From assembly GCF_000234665.1 (NCBI RefSeq), contig NC_018335.1, positions 682,001-746,000 of the forward strand: DNA of 64,000 bases, written 5' to 3'. The stretch is from Leishmania mexicana MHOM/GT/2001/U1103. Its lineage: Eukaryota; Euglenozoa; Kinetoplastea; Trypanosomatida; Trypanosomatidae. The notes under the pieces are model-generated. The model saw only the letters and a list, made by a program, of their open reading frames with translations. It ran no database searches and was not told where the DNA came from. The position numbers and the translations under genes were made by a program. Shown here piece by piece: positions 62,153-64,000 of the stretch. The stretch's first letter is position 1, and each line of letters opens with the position of its first letter.

Positions 62153-62937
62153 GATCCCCCGTGTCTGGACTTAGCCTACGGTCGCGTGACTCGTTTTTTC
62201 TTTGTTCGTTTATCGCTTTGCCCCGTTGTGCCGCTCGATGTCTCCACCCACACCGCCGCCACCACCACCTCGTTCTGATACGTCTCGAGAGCGCCGGTGT
62301 GAGAGACTCGGTAAGGTGAAAAACAAAACACAAAGGGAGAAAGTAAAACGAAGAAATCAGCTGATAAAGTAACGGCGGAAGGGACGTATACGGGGACACG
62401 GCGGGCACAGACCGGAAACAAAGCAAAAGGCCAGCAGCGACGTCGCTGCGTGGTGGCCCCAAGAGAGCCAGCGGCGGTGGTAAGAGGAGAGCGCACGCAC
62501 GCACGCACACACACAGACACACACAGACATACATGCAGACAAGGCACAAGAAGACGGCAGGCCGATCGAAGAACAAAGAGGAAATAGGGATGGAAGTGGA
62601 CAGAGGCAGAGACACATGTATACAGTCTTCCGACTGATGCCAGGTACGCAGGGCGACAAAGCCGCGCACAAGAGCCACAGCCCAACAAACCACAAAGAAA
62701 GCACAAGCTTTCAGTGACATGCGTCAGGTTTTCTGTCACAGGGGCATGAGCCCGTGCAACGGCAGATGTAAGCGTATACTATGCTTGTGTTACCACCGCG
62801 GGCATGTTCGTAGTCAGCAGAACCATTCACCAGTGCGGGGCGCACCGGCAAGACGAGCAGAAAAAACTTCGTTCTTGTCGTCAACTTGCACACTCTCTTC
62901 CATAGTACAATCGCTATACTATGCTCTAGCACACCTG
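62153..62937. other. 5' flank of the RUS-family gene
   Basis: About 780 bases without a gene; a CA repeat lies near 62500-62530. Downstream on the plus strand is repeat copy D. Confidence 0.5.
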
Positions 62938-63442
62938 TCACCGGCCTCGCATCGCGCCGCGCGAGGCAGCCGTCAAGACGCCGCTGCAGCAATGCGCGGA
63001 CTCAGTCGTCGGTGCACAGCCCCTCCTCCCCACCTTCACCTTCTGCCCTCCAACTCTGCACGCCCACCCGTCCCGCCTCGCAGGCCGCCTCACAGCCGCT
63101 CCCACACCAGTGGGCAGTGCGAGGGCCGGGGGTGGGATACACGCTCGAGTCACGCCGACGCTGTGCCCATCACATGGATGGCACAAGCATGGGCACTGGC
63201 GCAGGTCGGTCCGACGCAGCGCCATCCAGGCCCACACCGCCGACATCAGCAGTGATGCATCGCTCGGGCCCTCGCCCACGTCGTAGGCACCCGACCCTGT
63301 CACCACCAGAGTTGGTTCGGCATTTGCCAGGGCTAGGGGAGCTGCCGGGCTTCCTCAGAGAGCGAGGCGAGGAGGGGGGAGTGTGTACTGCACCCTGAGA
63401 TTCGGCGCACGGAGATGTCCCCCTGTCATCTGGCAGAAGGAG
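62938..63442 (-). repeat. Dispersed repeat copy D (SIDER-like, full length)
   Basis: Nearly identical core to A, B and C. Left end matches copy B (CGCCGCGCGAGGCAGCCGTC), right end matches copy C past GATGTCCCC. Its gene partner would be beyond the right end of the window, at higher coordinate. Confidence 0.85.
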
Positions 63443-64000
63443 GGCGAGGCGGAAACGAAAAGAAGCGGAGGGAAAACGCATACTGAGGAGGTGATGTGGC
63501 AACTTCGGAAACAACCAACACACGCAAGAGACCCACAGCAGCAGACGTGTGTGCTTGCTGCATGTATACGCGCAGTCGAAAAAATAGGGAAAAAAGCAGA
63601 ACCAGGCCAGCGAAGACGCACGCGGCCATCGCCACGGCCACAGTTGCGGAGTCAACAGCAGATTCAAAAAAAAACGTCACCAAAAAAAAACGGGCAGGCG
63701 AGAAAGAAAGGGAAGACTCAAAGCTGATAAATTAGGGCGGTGGTTGCACAAACGGCAATAGCAGAAGAAAGGAGCAGTTGGTGAAGACTTGAACATAATC
63801 GAACGATGGGCCGGGTACGACTTGCCCACATACGCGAAGAGCCGTTGCAGACGAGCCAAGGGAGTAATCAGGTGCGTCAGCGAAGCGGCAGAGGAAAACC
63901 TTTATACGATATTCGTGCCAAGACCGCTGCATGCGATGGTCTTCCTTTTTCACTGAGTTTCGTGTAGTAGGGAATGTTCTGCCTCCGCTCCGTGGGGAAA
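63443..64000. other. Right-end flank, no gene seen
   Basis: Purine-rich on the plus strand, with A-runs near 63667-63675 and 63683-63690. Probably 3'UTR or spacer of a gene that lies to the right of the window. Confidence 0.5.

Noticed and set aside
1..64000. CRISPR arrays, bacterial operons, prophage, IS elements
   Set aside because: None visible; the organism type (kinetoplastid nuclear genome) makes them unexpected.

Overview
This is nuclear DNA of a Leishmania-type kinetoplastid (genus level; I cannot fix the species). The evidence is that every believable gene is an intronless ORF on the minus strand, that the ORFs are separated by long untranslated stretches rich in purines on the plus strand (polypyrimidine on the coding strand, as needed for trans-splicing and polyadenylation), and that the products are kinetoplastid types: a tandem iron superoxide dismutase B pair, a second HSP60-type chaperonin and a NEK-type kinase with a PH domain. 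From memory, the SODB pair beside an HSP60 resembles Leishmania chromosome 32, but I could not check this. No strand switch occurs, so the window looks like the inside of one polycistronic unit transcribed right to left. I see no convincing tRNA, rRNA, CRISPR array or intact transposon.

Layout from left to right, opposite to transcription. 0.8-7.2 kb: a 179-aa unknown protein, a 621-aa protein with a possible degenerate JmjC/cupin-like core, an RGG-rich basic/acidic protein, and a small SMN-like protein. 7.2-11.8 kb: gene-poor, with a possible decayed retroposon near 7.9-8.7 kb. 11.8-13.7 kb: an N-myristoylation-motif NEK-like kinase with a C-terminal PH domain. 13.7-20.0 kb: about 6.3 kb of purine-rich sequence without a gene. 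20.0-23.1 kb: two FeSODB genes whose coding regions are nearly identical apart from one short central patch and the C-terminal tails. 25.5-31.1 kb: a RABL2-like GTPase, a divergent HSP60 and a 414-aa unknown. 33.1-37.7 kb: a CDF-family membrane protein lacking the usual metal-site residues, and a POLE3/Dpb4-like histone-fold protein. 41.1-57.5 kb: a DEDDy exonuclease-domain protein, a 1405-aa probable mitochondrial protein, a 606-aa unknown, and a 734-aa protein ending in 25 copies of a 12-residue Glu-rich repeat. 60.3-62.2 kb: an RUS/DUF647-family membrane protein.

Four nearly identical copies of a roughly 0.4-0.5 kb dispersed repeat lie at 32.2, 40.6, 59.7 and 62.9 kb, all in the same orientation. 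Three of them sit a short distance downstream of a stop codon; the fourth would flank a gene beyond the window. Size, 3'-flank position and orientation fit the SIDER class of short degenerate retroposons that act in Leishmania mRNA 3'UTRs, but the near identity of the copies is unusual.

The genes do not form a single pathway, which is normal for kinetoplastid polycistrons: expression is set after transcription by UTR elements. The most informative points are several recognisable proteins that are easily filed as hypothetical (SMN-like, POLE3-like, RABL2-like, RUS-like), the apparent pseudo-transporter CDF protein, the SODB gene-conversion mosaic and the homogeneous 3'-flank repeat family. I found no clearly new multi-gene system.
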